Of a stretch of DNA of 64,000 nucleotides, positions 22,723 through 32,445 are shown piece after piece. Under the pieces are notes generated by a model, which saw only the letters and a program-made list of their open reading frames with translations, ran no database searches and was not told the origin of the DNA. Within the stretch, counting starts at the first letter, position 1; each line of letters opens with the position of its first letter. The DNA comes from Salvia splendens (Eukaryota; Streptophyta; Magnoliopsida; Lamiales; Lamiaceae), in NCBI RefSeq assembly GCF_004379255.2, contig NC_056051.1, forward strand, positions 3,374,062-3,438,061, written 5' to 3'. Position numbers and translations under genes: made by a program.

Positions 22723-24805
22723 TGCACTAATATATCATGTTGATGTGATGTGATGTGCATTTGCCCCATTTTTGTTGATGTTACGTACCACCCTTCCCCT
22801 CATACTATATAATTTCTCCTCCCTATATATATTGGTGTTTGTGGTACTTCTTTATTTATATAGGATGTTTATATATGTCCCTCTTTTTTTTTCCTCGAAA
22901 CTAAGAACCAAATTAAACTACTCTTATTTTGATTATGGTCTTGATAAGGGTTTTAATCTATACAAAATTAGATTTAAATACAGAAACGCAGAACAATATC
23001 ATACGTATGACACTTTTAGGTCATAGTTGGTTAATTTTTAGGTCATGCTAACAAAGCAAGACCTAAAATGATCTTAGCATGACATCAAATCCAAATATTA
23101 TAATATGACCTAAAATTGCTTAATTATGACTTTCTGTGTTTTTGGTTAATTATTGACCATTAGATCATCTAATCCTAGGGCAAAGATTTAGGCTGCATTT
23201 CTGGATTTAAATGCATTTTTATTTTGATCATCTCTCATATATATATATGTAAATCGATTCAATCGATCATCAGTTCACTGCCAAACCGACCCAGTCTTTA
23301 CAATTTTAGTAACAGTTAATATTTCAATGATTTTTTGTCCAACCGGATCAAACAACACAATGATTTATGAATGAAAAACGATCGAACTAATTTGTTTGGT
23401 CCAATTTTAAGACACTGCTACCTACTATTAAGTCAGACAGATAATTCAAAAATTATCGTTTGAATTCTTAGGCTGCATTGAAGCTAGTTACTACTCCATT
23501 CATCTTCCAAAGATAACCCTTTTTTTTGTTATTTTAGTTCGCCCATCAAAATTAATCAATTTTTTTTAGGTCTCATTATCCAATTACCTACAATTAACTC
23601 TACTTTCTACTCTTTCTCTTTCATGTTTTATCAATTTCTCATTAAACCTACCTTGTGACATGACCAAAATTTCTTTTTCCAAGAAGACAATGGAGCTCTA
23701 TCAATGACAGTAATTTACGAAATAACTGGGCTGGTGGACTATATTGGATCGTATAGTGAAGCCCAATAAGAAACAGATGCTCCAAATAAGGAAGCCCGTT
23801 TTCCTAGCCCAATTGATGCTTGTTGTTAAGAGAATCGGGTAGCAGGGTTATAAAATACTCTGTGAAACAAGTGTATTTTCTCATCAAATTCATAACGGTC
23901 CTACTTAGCTTTCAATTACTAAAATTTTAAATAGTTACTAAGAATAAAATTATGTAGTTTCCTGTAGTTAAGTATTAATTGATCAAACATATTTAATCTG
24001 TGCAGATTAATGTTTATATATTTATACATAGAGAAGATCTCAATATATTTAATTATTTATACACATTATACATATATATAACGTTCAAAATCAATTAAAA
24101 ATTTAAGATGAAAACAAATTTAAGCAAAATTAAATATTAAAAAGGAAAAAGGGCAATCCTACTAATATCAGATCAGATGCATAGGGAAAGAAACCTGAAA
24201 TTTTTAAAAATAAATCAAACTAGATTAGATTATTTTTAAATAAAAAATAAAATTTTATTTTGAAAATAAGGCAACGAAATTCCTAAAAAAACGGAGAATT
24301 CGTTTTCCATCTACAACCCTAAATTTAGGTATTATTGATCTTGGACTTTAAAAAGAACCATCTTTTTCTCCCTCTGTAATCTCCTCCCCCACTCTCTGGT
24401 ACGTTGCTCAGTTTTCTTCCTCGACTTAATTTTGCTGTGTTTATATTTCTACAAATGTTGTGATTTTATTTATTGAATTTGTATAATAAATAGTTATAGA
24501 CCTCCTAAACCTTGCAAACGGAAAAAAAATTTAGTTAACTAAGCAAAAAATGTAGAAACGAATTAGGGTTCTCTATTTTGTCAATTGTGGGGCCCGAAAG
24601 GAAATAATTTAGGCCAATATATTTCTTTCCTTGTGAGATATGTTTCCTAACTATAATTATGGTTCTTTTGTTTATAAATAGTGGTGCTCATTCATTGTAG
24701 AATTCATTCGAAAAGTAGTTTATATTTGTGATTGTCTGTGTTTTTTTGATATATTGTATTTTCCTATCGGATTAGGGTTTCCAATCGCAATTTCAATTCG
24801 CCACG
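22723..24805. other. Intergenic between the WAT1-like gene and the coiled-coil gene
   Basis: AT-rich, with no sustained reading frame. Around 23030-23110 there is a short inverted segment (TTTTAGGTCATGCTAAC / GACCTAAAATGATCTTAGCATGAC). A half-recognisable Stowaway end sits near 23493. The last 450 bases (pyrimidine-rich at 24360-24420) are a plausible promoter and leader for the coiled-coil gene. Confidence 0.4.
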
Positions 24806-24928
24806 ATGTACATTCTAGCAGAGCTGAAAGTCCTAAACAACGATTTCGAGCAGGCAGAGGCACGTGTCGGCCTATTGTCACGCGAAAAATTGGAGCACGA
24901 ACGACACCTCTGCGTTGCCAAGAGACTT

Positions 24929-25438
24929 TGATAGAACTTGAGGTTCTATCGATGCAAAAGAGCACGCGTACGACGGAAATTGATCGGAAAATATGATAAA
25001 CACACCTAGTTGAAGTGCTAGGGTTTTGAGAGCCAAGGGTTGAGAAAAAGTGTTTTTTATTACTTTAATTCTCAAGACTCGATCTATGGGAATTCTATAA
25101 TATATAGAATTCCCCCTGCTTGATTCGGACTTACGACTCGGGAAAGAATCAAGAAGAAAACCCAAGAAGATTGACACTAATCTATCCTAAACATAAAAGA
25201 TATCGTTCAAAATAAAGAAGCAATAATAATTAAGTAAACTAGATCTTCTCTTCCTTTTTAGTGTGATACGTAGTCTCCGTATCGGACTGATTTGGAAGCT
25301 TCCCTTTTGGGCCTTTCTTTCCGTCCACTCTTCTTCTCGACTTCCTTGCGTGGCACGTCTTCTTCCGCTTCGTCCGGCAAGCTACTCGTCGGACTTGGTG
25401 ATGGCGGTTGGATCATGCATGACGTGGAGTCCCTATCA
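24929..25438 (-). repeat. Downstream (3') LTR of the 4.1-kb element
   Basis: It is 510 bp and identical by eye to the other LTR. It also encodes the last residues of the element's ORF, which ends at 25258, about 180 bases inside this LTR. Confidence 0.93.
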
Positions 25439-28400
25439 ACTCCCCCTCCCATGAAAATCGCCTTGTCCACAAGGCGAAGGTTCGGAAAATGCTTTCGTAG
25501 TAGCTGGGACCAGATGACTACTTCCCCAATACACCCAACGATAGCTAAAGGTCCATAGAAACATCGATCGAACATCGCTGCCACAAGGTGCTCGAGATGG
25601 TGCGGGTCATATGGACGGAGGATGAGTATAACATTGTCTCCAACTTGGAACTTTCCAGCAGCCAATAGGAAAACGGTTTGAACTCCCTCCCAATCTTCAT
25701 TCGGACAAGGATCGCAAGCTCTACATGCCGTCGAAAAAGCATGACGCAGCTCTATAACCCCATCTCCAACTTGGATAACCTTGCCATATTTCCTTACTTT
25801 GACATTGTGGAAATCCCTCACAAGAACAGCCCGGCAGAGCATTTGTCTGTCCTTGATTAAAGTAGTTAAGGGAATATCACCATCTACCATATGAAGCTCA
25901 ATCATAGCAGCTGCTACCCTGTCCCGGAAGAGCATAATCTTCCTTTGCGATAAAATGAGAAAATATACTACCGAATATGGGAGTTGGAGACAAGATAGAG
26001 GCAGTGGAGGTAACACTCGGAACAATCTTGATGTCTGTGTACCACTACTATCCCAGAAAACATCGATTAGTAGTTCATAAGTCACCGCACTCGGCCATAA
26101 TCCATTCAAATTACTGGTGTGATGAACTTGCTCGTGGCAGAATTCACCCATTTCTGTAAAGGGCAAAGGACCTCCAGCATTCCCACAATTCGAGTTATTG
26201 TCCCCTGGCACCCTAATAGTTCGAGCTCCATTACCATGAACACAAGTATCATCCCCTTTTTTTTGAAATCCATCTCCAGAATTGCTTAAATAAGAACACA
26301 TCTCCAAAGCTTGAGTGTTACAGCTCCCACAATGCCTCCAAGTCTCATAAATATCACATTCATTTGAAGGAGCTAACCAAGTAACATACCAGCTCTTCGT
26401 CTCATTGTTCAACTGGGAATGCAATAATCTCCCCAAATAAAGCAAGCCTATATTCAGCAATAGCTCATATTTGTTGTAGCATAAAGCATCAGAATGAACA
26501 CTCACCTCACCAAACTCAATGAGGCCTAGAGAATGCAAATCTTGTACCTTAAACAACTGAAACTTGAATAATATCCCAATACGAGCAGTTACGAACTTCA
26601 AATCCATAGAATAATTCCCTAGAACACCAGAACTGGTCCTCACCTTGTTGAAACACGGAACGCACCAAACATAACTTTTCCCATGCGCATCCTCATGAGA
26701 CCTATATTCACTTGTTTCTCTCATATAAATCGTGTAGTACGATGGATCACATCGCTGACGAATAGCGTTCGGAACCTTTATGAAATCGTCTCCGGGTTCA
26801 GCCACACAATTTCGAAGCATGATAGGATTTCCGCCCAATAGAAGTGCATCGTCGCGCGGGGGGATCAATCGGGCATCGTAAATGAGTGCTTGCACCAATA
26901 TGAACAAGTGTAGACCACCGAAACAAAACAAATATGGTTGATTTGGCCAAGATTTCATAGCATTCACATAGGAAAGTGTAAGACGTTCCCCATATTGTGG
27001 ATCCTTTACAGGTTGTGTCAGATTAATAGGACGAACAACTCCATAACTGGGGCCGCGTGTGTCGCTGGGGACAATATCGTCCACCGATTCCAGCACGGAC
27101 AAGATTTTCTCATGAGCAACACCAGAATCCGCTGCCACATCAATCACTATATTTTGCAACACATTCGTATTCCCTACCGCTGGAGGTGATATTCTCAACT
27201 GAGAAAGTGAATCAGTGCAGAAATCAGCCTTGGTAAGACACTCGTCGTCCTCAATATCGTCGGCTGTGATGACGCCATAAGTAATATTCAACGCCTCACT
27301 ACCAAGTTGGTCAATGAGACTGTCATTCGCGAGTTTTATATCCACAAAAATACTGTCCATATCACTTTCATTGTTCCCGCTATCCATGCTCATACACCCA
27401 TTACCAATAAGTTGCTTGGGACCTCTCCCGTTAGCAATCAAAGGTTGAACACCAAACAAATTGTCACAAAATTCTGGTGAGAATACCTCTTGTGAGACCT
27501 CCTCATGTCGCTGCGGTGGTGGGCGATCAGGCTCCCGGTCCGCGACTGGGGGCGCCATTGTGTGAATGGGTTGTCGCTGATCTGGGCCGGTCCATTTCGT
27601 CCTCCTAAACAGGGAGGCTGTCTCCGCGTAGGGATCGTAAAAGTCGGGATCGAACCGCTGCTTTACATCCAACAATAAATCATCCCAGCTCTTATCAGCA
27701 TTATTATCCGTCCAGTCTTCCAACCAGTCTGACGCCGGGTGATCAAACAAGTATTTCGTAAGATAAAGGCGATCAGATAGAGGCGTGTAGCAGTGGTTGT
27801 AGTACCTCTGTATATTACGAATCCACTCGACGACGTTCTCACCATCGAAACGAGGAGCATCAAAATGAGGGCGAGGGAAGGCCACTGGCACCACTCCTGT
27901 CGGCGGCTGTGTGAGCGACGTAGGCAATCTCCACCCGCTAGTGTCCGAAGGAAAAGCATGTGAGTTAGGCGGTTCGATCGTAGCTTTGTTGCTCGCGTAA
28001 TCCTCATCGAAATTTGGGTCAAAACAATGCTTGACTGCCATCAAAAAATCATTCCAGCCCTTTCCCGTGTTGTTTTCCTTCCAATATGTTGCCCAATCGG
28101 ACGCCGGTGGGTCAAATAAGAACGTGACGAGATAGAGGCGATCAGATTCTGGAGTATAAGAGTGATTGAAGTAGCTCTGGATCTTGTGAATCCAATTAGA
28201 AGCATCCTCACCTGTGAAACGAGGCGGCTCCATGCGAGGGCGGGGACTTGACTCCAGAGTGATGGTCGTCGGTGCTGTAGTCCGAGATGGCGGTGGTTTC
28301 CACACATGCTTCGCTGCCGGCGTCTCCGTAACCGAGCGATCTGGCGGTTCTTTATGTTTGTCTACTCGAACGTTTCTACTAGAAGCCAGGAATTCCAGCT

Positions 28401-28473
28401 TCCTAACAATTGATTCAGAACCAAAAAACTTTGGCAAGGGTGGGGGCTTCGAAACCATCAAATCCGGTGCCAT
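25258..28473 (-). CDS. Chimeric retrotransposon ORF: tandem gag domains, captured segment, integrase-tail-like end
   Basis: The frame is open for 1071 codons from the ATG at 28473. An N-terminal extension through the primer-binding site has only a TTG start and is not used. Two successive gag-like domains lie near residues 80-165 and 200-285; both have PRF-GE/D...W I..IQ.Y.NH.YTP.SDRLYL....FD.PASDW and end in (V)K..FDP.F. The middle 500 residues match no retroviral enzyme. One part (WYVTWLAPSNECDIYETW...CNTQALEMC, about 26290-26410) resembles the S-locus glycoprotein domain of S-domain receptor kinases. The C-terminus (VGDNVILILRPY...YGPLAIVGCIGEV) resembles the tail after a gypsy integrase and runs into the LTR. 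No zinc knuckle or enzyme active site is visible. Confidence 0.75.
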   Translation of the reverse strand: MAPDLMVSKPPPLPKFFGSESIVRKLEFLASSRNVRVDKHKEPPDRSVTETPAAKHVWKPPPSRTTAPTTITLESSPRPRMEPPRFTGEDASNWIHKIQSYFNHSYTPESDRLYLVTFLFDPPASDWATYWKENNTGKGWNDFLMAVKHCFDPNFDEDYASNKATIEPPNSHAFPSDTSGWRLPTSLTQPPTGVVPVAFPRPHFDAPRFDGENVVEWIRNIQRYYNHCYTPLSDRLYLTKYLFDHPASDWLEDWTDNNADKSWDDLLLDVKQRFDPDFYDPYAETASLFRRTKWTGPDQRQPIHTMAPPVADREPDRPPPQRHEEVSQEVFSPEFCDNLFGVQPLIANGRGPKQLIGNGCMSMDSGNNESDMDSIFVDIKLANDSLIDQLGSEALNITYGVITADDIEDDECLTKADFCTDSLSQLRISPPAVGNTNVLQNIVIDVAADSGVAHEKILSVLESVDDIVPSDTRGPSYGVVRPINLTQPVKDPQYGERLTLSYVNAMKSWPNQPYLFCFGGLHLFILVQALIYDARLIPPRDDALLLGGNPIMLRNCVAEPGDDFIKVPNAIRQRCDPSYYTIYMRETSEYRSHEDAHGKSYVWCVPCFNKVRTSSGVLGNYSMDLKFVTARIGILFKFQLFKVQDLHSLGLIEFGEVSVHSDALCYNKYELLLNIGLLYLGRLLHSQLNNETKSWYVTWLAPSNECDIYETWRHCGSCNTQALEMCSYLSNSGDGFQKKGDDTCVHGNGARTIRVPGDNNSNCGNAGGPLPFTEMGEFCHEQVHHTSNLNGLWPSAVTYELLIDVFWDSSGTQTSRLFRVLPPLPLSCLQLPYSVVYFLILSQRKIMLFRDRVAAAMIELHMVDGDIPLTTLIKDRQMLCRAVLVRDFHNVKVRKYGKVIQVGDGVIELRHAFSTACRACDPCPNEDWEGVQTVFLLAAGKFQVGDNVILILRPYDPHHLEHLVAAMFDRCFYGPLAIVGCIGEVVIWSQLLRKHFPNLRLVDKAIFMGGGVDRDSTSCMIQPPSPSPTSSLPDEAEEDVPRKEVEKKSGRKERPKREASKSVRYGDYVSH

Positions 28474-28519
28474 GGTTATCGTGTGTTGAGGGAGAAGAGT
28501 AGTCAATGAAAGCACCAAT

Positions 28520-29029
28520 TGATAGAACTTGAGGTTCTATCGATGCAAAAGAGCACGCGTACGACGGAAATTGATCGGAAAATATGATAAACACACCTAG
28601 TTGAAGTGCTAGGGTTTTGAGAGCCAAGGGTTGAGAAAAAGTGTTTTTTATTACTTTAATTCTCAAGACTCGATCTATGGGAATTCTATAATATATAGAA
28701 TTCCCCCTGCTTGATTCGGACTTACGACTCGGGAAAGAATCAAGAAGAAAACCCAAGAAGATTGACACTAATCTATCCTAAACATAAAAGATATCGTTCA
28801 AAATAAAGAAGCAATAATAATTAAGTAAACTAGATCTTCTCTTCCTTTTTAGTGTGATACGTAGTCTCCGTATCGGACTGATTTGGAAGCTTCCCTTTTG
28901 GGCCTTTCTTTCCGTCCACTCTTCTTCTCGACTTCCTTGCGTGGCACGTCTTCTTCCGCTTCGTCCGGCAAGCTACTCGTCGGACTTGGTGATGGCGGTT
29001 GGATCATGCATGACGTGGAGTCCCTATCA
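28520..29029 (-). repeat. Upstream (5') LTR of the 4.1-kb element
   Basis: It is 510 bp, matches 24929-25438 by eye throughout, and abuts the right-hand GACTT target duplication. Confidence 0.93.
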
Positions 29030-29753
29030 GACTTCTTCAGCAGAACGAACGAGACCTCAAAGCGTCCAAGTGGACCCTGAGAGACAAGCTTTTAGTCCCG
29101 TTGGAGGTAGAAGTGTTGGAGCAGAGGCAAGAAGTATCCGAATGTAAAAGACAAATACAGCAGAAGAAGAGAGAATTCAAGGAAGCGAAAGATCAGGTGG
29201 CGGCGATTTTCAAGAAGCTGTCAGCCATCCGGGGCCGTATGATTTTGGAAGGGTCTGTGTATGTTGGATCGGTTAAAGATGTGGATTTTCTCGCTGCGCA
29301 CAAAGAAAGACACGGCTTATACTGCGATATTGTAGCGTTGGATTATGCCGTGTTGGCGCGTGCCAAGGAGAAAAAATTGAGGTGCAGGATGGTAAATTAG
29401 ATGTTGTTCATAGTTTTTGATTGTTGGTTGGATTGATAGAGAATCCACTTTGCTTAGATTTTACAAGTTTTTATGTTTGATGTGATCTTGTTCTTGTTTT
29501 AGGTTTTGATTAAGAATCATTAATAATAGGTTGATTTTTTTATATATTTGGACAATATTTTATGGAGAGAGGGAGTACTAGTACTCATACATTTAGGGCT
29601 TTCTTCTTTTTATTTGAATGACTACTTGTGCAGGATTCTTGCAATTCTTAAGAATAATACATCCATTGTATTATTATGATTAATTAATAGGGAATGAGTA
29701 ATATTTTTCGATCAAGAAAATTTCACTTGAAAAATAACAACGAAAGCAATATA

Positions 29754-30117
29754 CGACATATTTCTATATACAATATTCAAGTGAAACACATTTTCTTAAC
29801 CAAGTATCTCTAAAACCTCTATTGTCTTGCGGATATTGTTTTTCAAAAATTTTGATTTTTGTTACGTTGATTTTAGATGACTGTGATACAAAGATATACT
29901 AACCGGATGTAATATAACTCAAAGAAGAATGGAGAAATTAAACGGAAATATACTGAATTGAAATTACAAAGAAGAATTCGAAACAATAAACCGTAAAGAT
30001 GTAAGCCGAGTCGAGGAGTCCTCTTTCCGCAAGACGAGATACGCCCCGGTAGTGCTCACGGTTTGGCGTGTCGTCCCCAAAGATAAAACGACATATTTCT
30101 ATATACAATATTCAAGT
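29754..30117. repeat. 29-bp direct repeat, 335 bp apart
   Basis: The 29 bases starting CGACATATTTCTATATACAA at 29754-29782 recur exactly at 30089-30117. They bracket 306 bp that overlap the inferred end of the copia LTR. The first copy lies beside an inverted segment (TTTCACTTGAAAAAT / ATTCAAGTGAAACAC). Confidence 0.8.
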
Positions 30118-32445
30118 TTTTATGTGTGCCATGATGGTTTGACTGTAACCGCCGGGGGTTATTGACTGGTGCACTATCCATTGGGAGTTGAAGAGACACG
30201 ACGCACCTGGACATGCTACACGACGGGATACACCGTGGACCGTCGGGACCTTTTGTCTCCCGTTATTCGTCGGGGTCCAGTGGGGACCTTTTGTCTCCCG
30301 TTGTGCATCGGGGTCCAGCGGGAACATGACGTGGACCAGGACCCGTAGGGGATAGCGTGGAGTTTGGGGTGGTCTAAAAAGAACAAGTGGGGCTTGAACC
30401 ACGCTCAACGACCATCTCCAAAGAACAGCCCAAAGACCACCCAAAGACCAATTGCCAAGATCCAAGGCAGAAGGCACAAGGCACACGGAACCCAACACCC
30501 AGCGCCCGGTGCACGGGGCACGGTGCATGGTGCGCGGCTCGCGGCTTGCAGGCGGGCGGCAGCGGCGCGCGCGTGCGCGCGTGTGGGCTCTGTCACCCGT
30601 CTTGTTCCACTATAATTATTACACATAATAATTCATCTTATTAAATACTTCATCAAAGAGGTTTATCATCCCCGATGTGGGATAATTAACACTTAGTTAA
30701 TTAATCCCTTAGTTTTTCCTATAGCTCATTTTTAGCTTTATTGTGACTAACTTTAATATATTATTTCTCTCACCGGGAATCGGATTTGAGAAAATGAATA
30801 TACTACGGTCATCTACTCGGAACGTAGATCGACGCTATTGCATTTAATTTCACAAAATTAAATGTCTTGTAACATTTATTATTAGTCAAAGTCGTTTGAC
30901 CAAGCACGATTCCAACAATCCCCCACGTGAGTAGAAATTGTCAAATGCATATGTATGCAGACACAAGCTCAACCCTCAAGAGGTATGTAAGCATAAGGAT
31001 AGGTAGTTTTTGGCTTTGAACCATCCATAGTCAACACCATCGGATACACATGCGGACTAGTAGCGCTATGCTTTGAACTATTCCTCCACGGCGTGCACCG
31101 AGACAATGATGTTAACACTTAAACACATCAACCTCATCCGTTCTCACGTTTTGTGTCCATTTCAGGCCTTGGACACCACTTTGGATTCATAAGTGTATTG
31201 TTTGAAGCGGCCCCAATTCACACTTACATAGGTGATTCCTCATTAAGTATCTTGTCATACTTGGTCTCATTGAAAACTTCATCTCAACGAGATCCTTTAG
31301 GGATCATTAAAAGTCATAGACTTAACCTCACCACTAGGCAAGTTTTTCAACACTCTATTGCTCTCTAGGGAATAGATATAGATGAGTGTTTCACACGAAC
31401 TCTCATAATTTAGTTTCCCCATTGAACCAAGTTCTTGGGATCTCCAGTCATCATGGCTGGGTTACCACTATGACAATTCTTTAGTTTGTAGATTTTAAAC
31501 CCATTCACTCTAACAATTTATTCATTTGATCACGATTTAACCATATGGTTAGCGAATCCGCTAGATTACCCAATGACTTCACATAGTCAAATGTAATCAC
31601 CTCTTTTGTGATCAAATGTGTCATGGTATTATGTCGTCGACGAGTATGTCGAGACTTACCATTGTAAAAGTCATTATTTGCCCTTCCTATAGCAGCTTAG
31701 CTATCACAATGAATCAACATTGGAGGCATCGGCTTAGACCACCATAGAATATCATCAAGGAATTTCATAAGCCACTCGGCTTCCTCACTAGCTTTATCTA
31801 AAGCTAAGAATTCCGATTCCATGGTTGATCGGGCTATACATGTCTGTTTCGTAGATTTCCACGAGACAGTACCCCCCAATAGTAAAGACATGTCCACTTG
31901 TTCAAAGTGAGTCTTTGTTATCGAATATCCAGTTCGCATCACAGTACCCTTCAAGTACCGGGGGGTATATCGAGAATTATAGCCCATGATTTTGAGTATA
32001 TTTCAAGTACCTCAAAACTCTTACAAGAGCTTTCCAATGCTCCTTGCTTGAATTGTTCGTGTAACGACTCAACTTGTTCACTACGCAAACAATGTCAAGT
32101 CTATTGCAATTAGTTAAATACATAATGCACCCAATGACATGTGCATAATCTTCTTGTGCAACAGGCTCGCCCTTGTTCTTGCTCTAGTGAACATTGAGCT
32201 CTATAGGTGTCTCAGCCGACATGCTATCATAGGCGTTGAATCTCTTTAGTACTTTCTCAACATGATGAGATTGTGTCAAGATGATTCCTTTGAATTAGAA
32301 TTTTTCATTCCAAAAATCACATCGGCTAGACCCATATACTTCATGTCAAAGTTTCTCTTTAACATGGTTTTCGTATAGTTAATCACTTAGGCGTTACTAC
32401 TCATGATTAACATGTCATCAACGTAGAGACACACTATAACGTATT
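29863..32445 (-). mobile_element. Truncated Ty1/copia retrotransposon (3' part with LTR)
   Basis: Reading the minus strand from 32445: the reverse transcriptase catalytic motif YVDDML (near 32410), then a degenerate stretch, then RNase H (31697-31990; SWKSTKQTCIARSTMESEFLALDKASEEAEWL, seen in two pieces). A purine tract GTGGGGGAT then precedes an LTR that starts TGTTGGAAT at 30917. The LTR runs about 1 kb toward 29863 (end inferred) and includes CCCACATCG and a very GC-rich segment (30460-30600). The 5' half, with gag, integrase and the other LTR, is missing; the break at about 32445 abuts the gypsy remnant. The frame has multiple stops, so it is inactive. Confidence 0.78.

Larger units (their letters stand above)
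24929..29029 (-). mobile_element. Complete non-autonomous Ty3/gypsy-like LTR retrotransposon (4.1 kb)
   Basis: Two 510-bp LTRs (24929-25438 and 28520-29029) appear identical by eye. Each begins TGATAG and ends CTATCA on the plus strand, and the element is flanked by GACTT duplications. Coding is on the minus strand. A primer-binding-site-like TTGGTGCTTTCATTG lies just inside the upstream LTR (28504-28518), and a polypurine tract GGGAGGGGGAG just before the downstream LTR (25440-25450). The single ORF has gag-like and integrase-tail-like parts but no protease, reverse transcriptase or integrase core, so it would need proteins from another element. Identical LTRs imply very recent insertion. 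Confidence 0.92.
24806..29400 (+). pseudogene. Small coiled-coil protein gene split by an LTR retrotransposon
   Basis: Coding sequence runs from the ATG at 24806 for 41 codons to 24928. It resumes in the same frame at 29035 and ends at TAG 29398-29400. The two pieces would make a 162-residue protein rich in Lys, Glu and Gln, with heptad-like spacing (EQRQEVSECKRQIQQKKREF), so a coiled coil is likely. Between them sits a complete LTR element flanked by the 5-bp duplication GACTT (24924-24928 and 29030-29034). The first three bases of the LTR are TGA, which stops the upstream frame at once. I do not recognise the family. Both halves lack other lesions, which agrees with a recent insertion. Confidence 0.7.

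Noticed and set aside
24754..24996. 80-codon plus-strand frame overlapping the coiled-coil gene start
   Set aside because: It is out of frame with the coiled-coil coding sequence and continues into the LTR; the frame from 24806 continues in phase on the far side of the insertion.
28474..28518. Longer start of the chimeric retrotransposon ORF
   Set aside because: It begins with TTG and overlaps the primer-binding-site-like sequence; the ATG at 28473 is the first credible start.
30364..30644. Plus-strand frames rich in His, Arg and Ala over a GC-rich region
   Set aside because: They lie in a copia LTR, have low complexity, and have equivalents in several frames on both strands.
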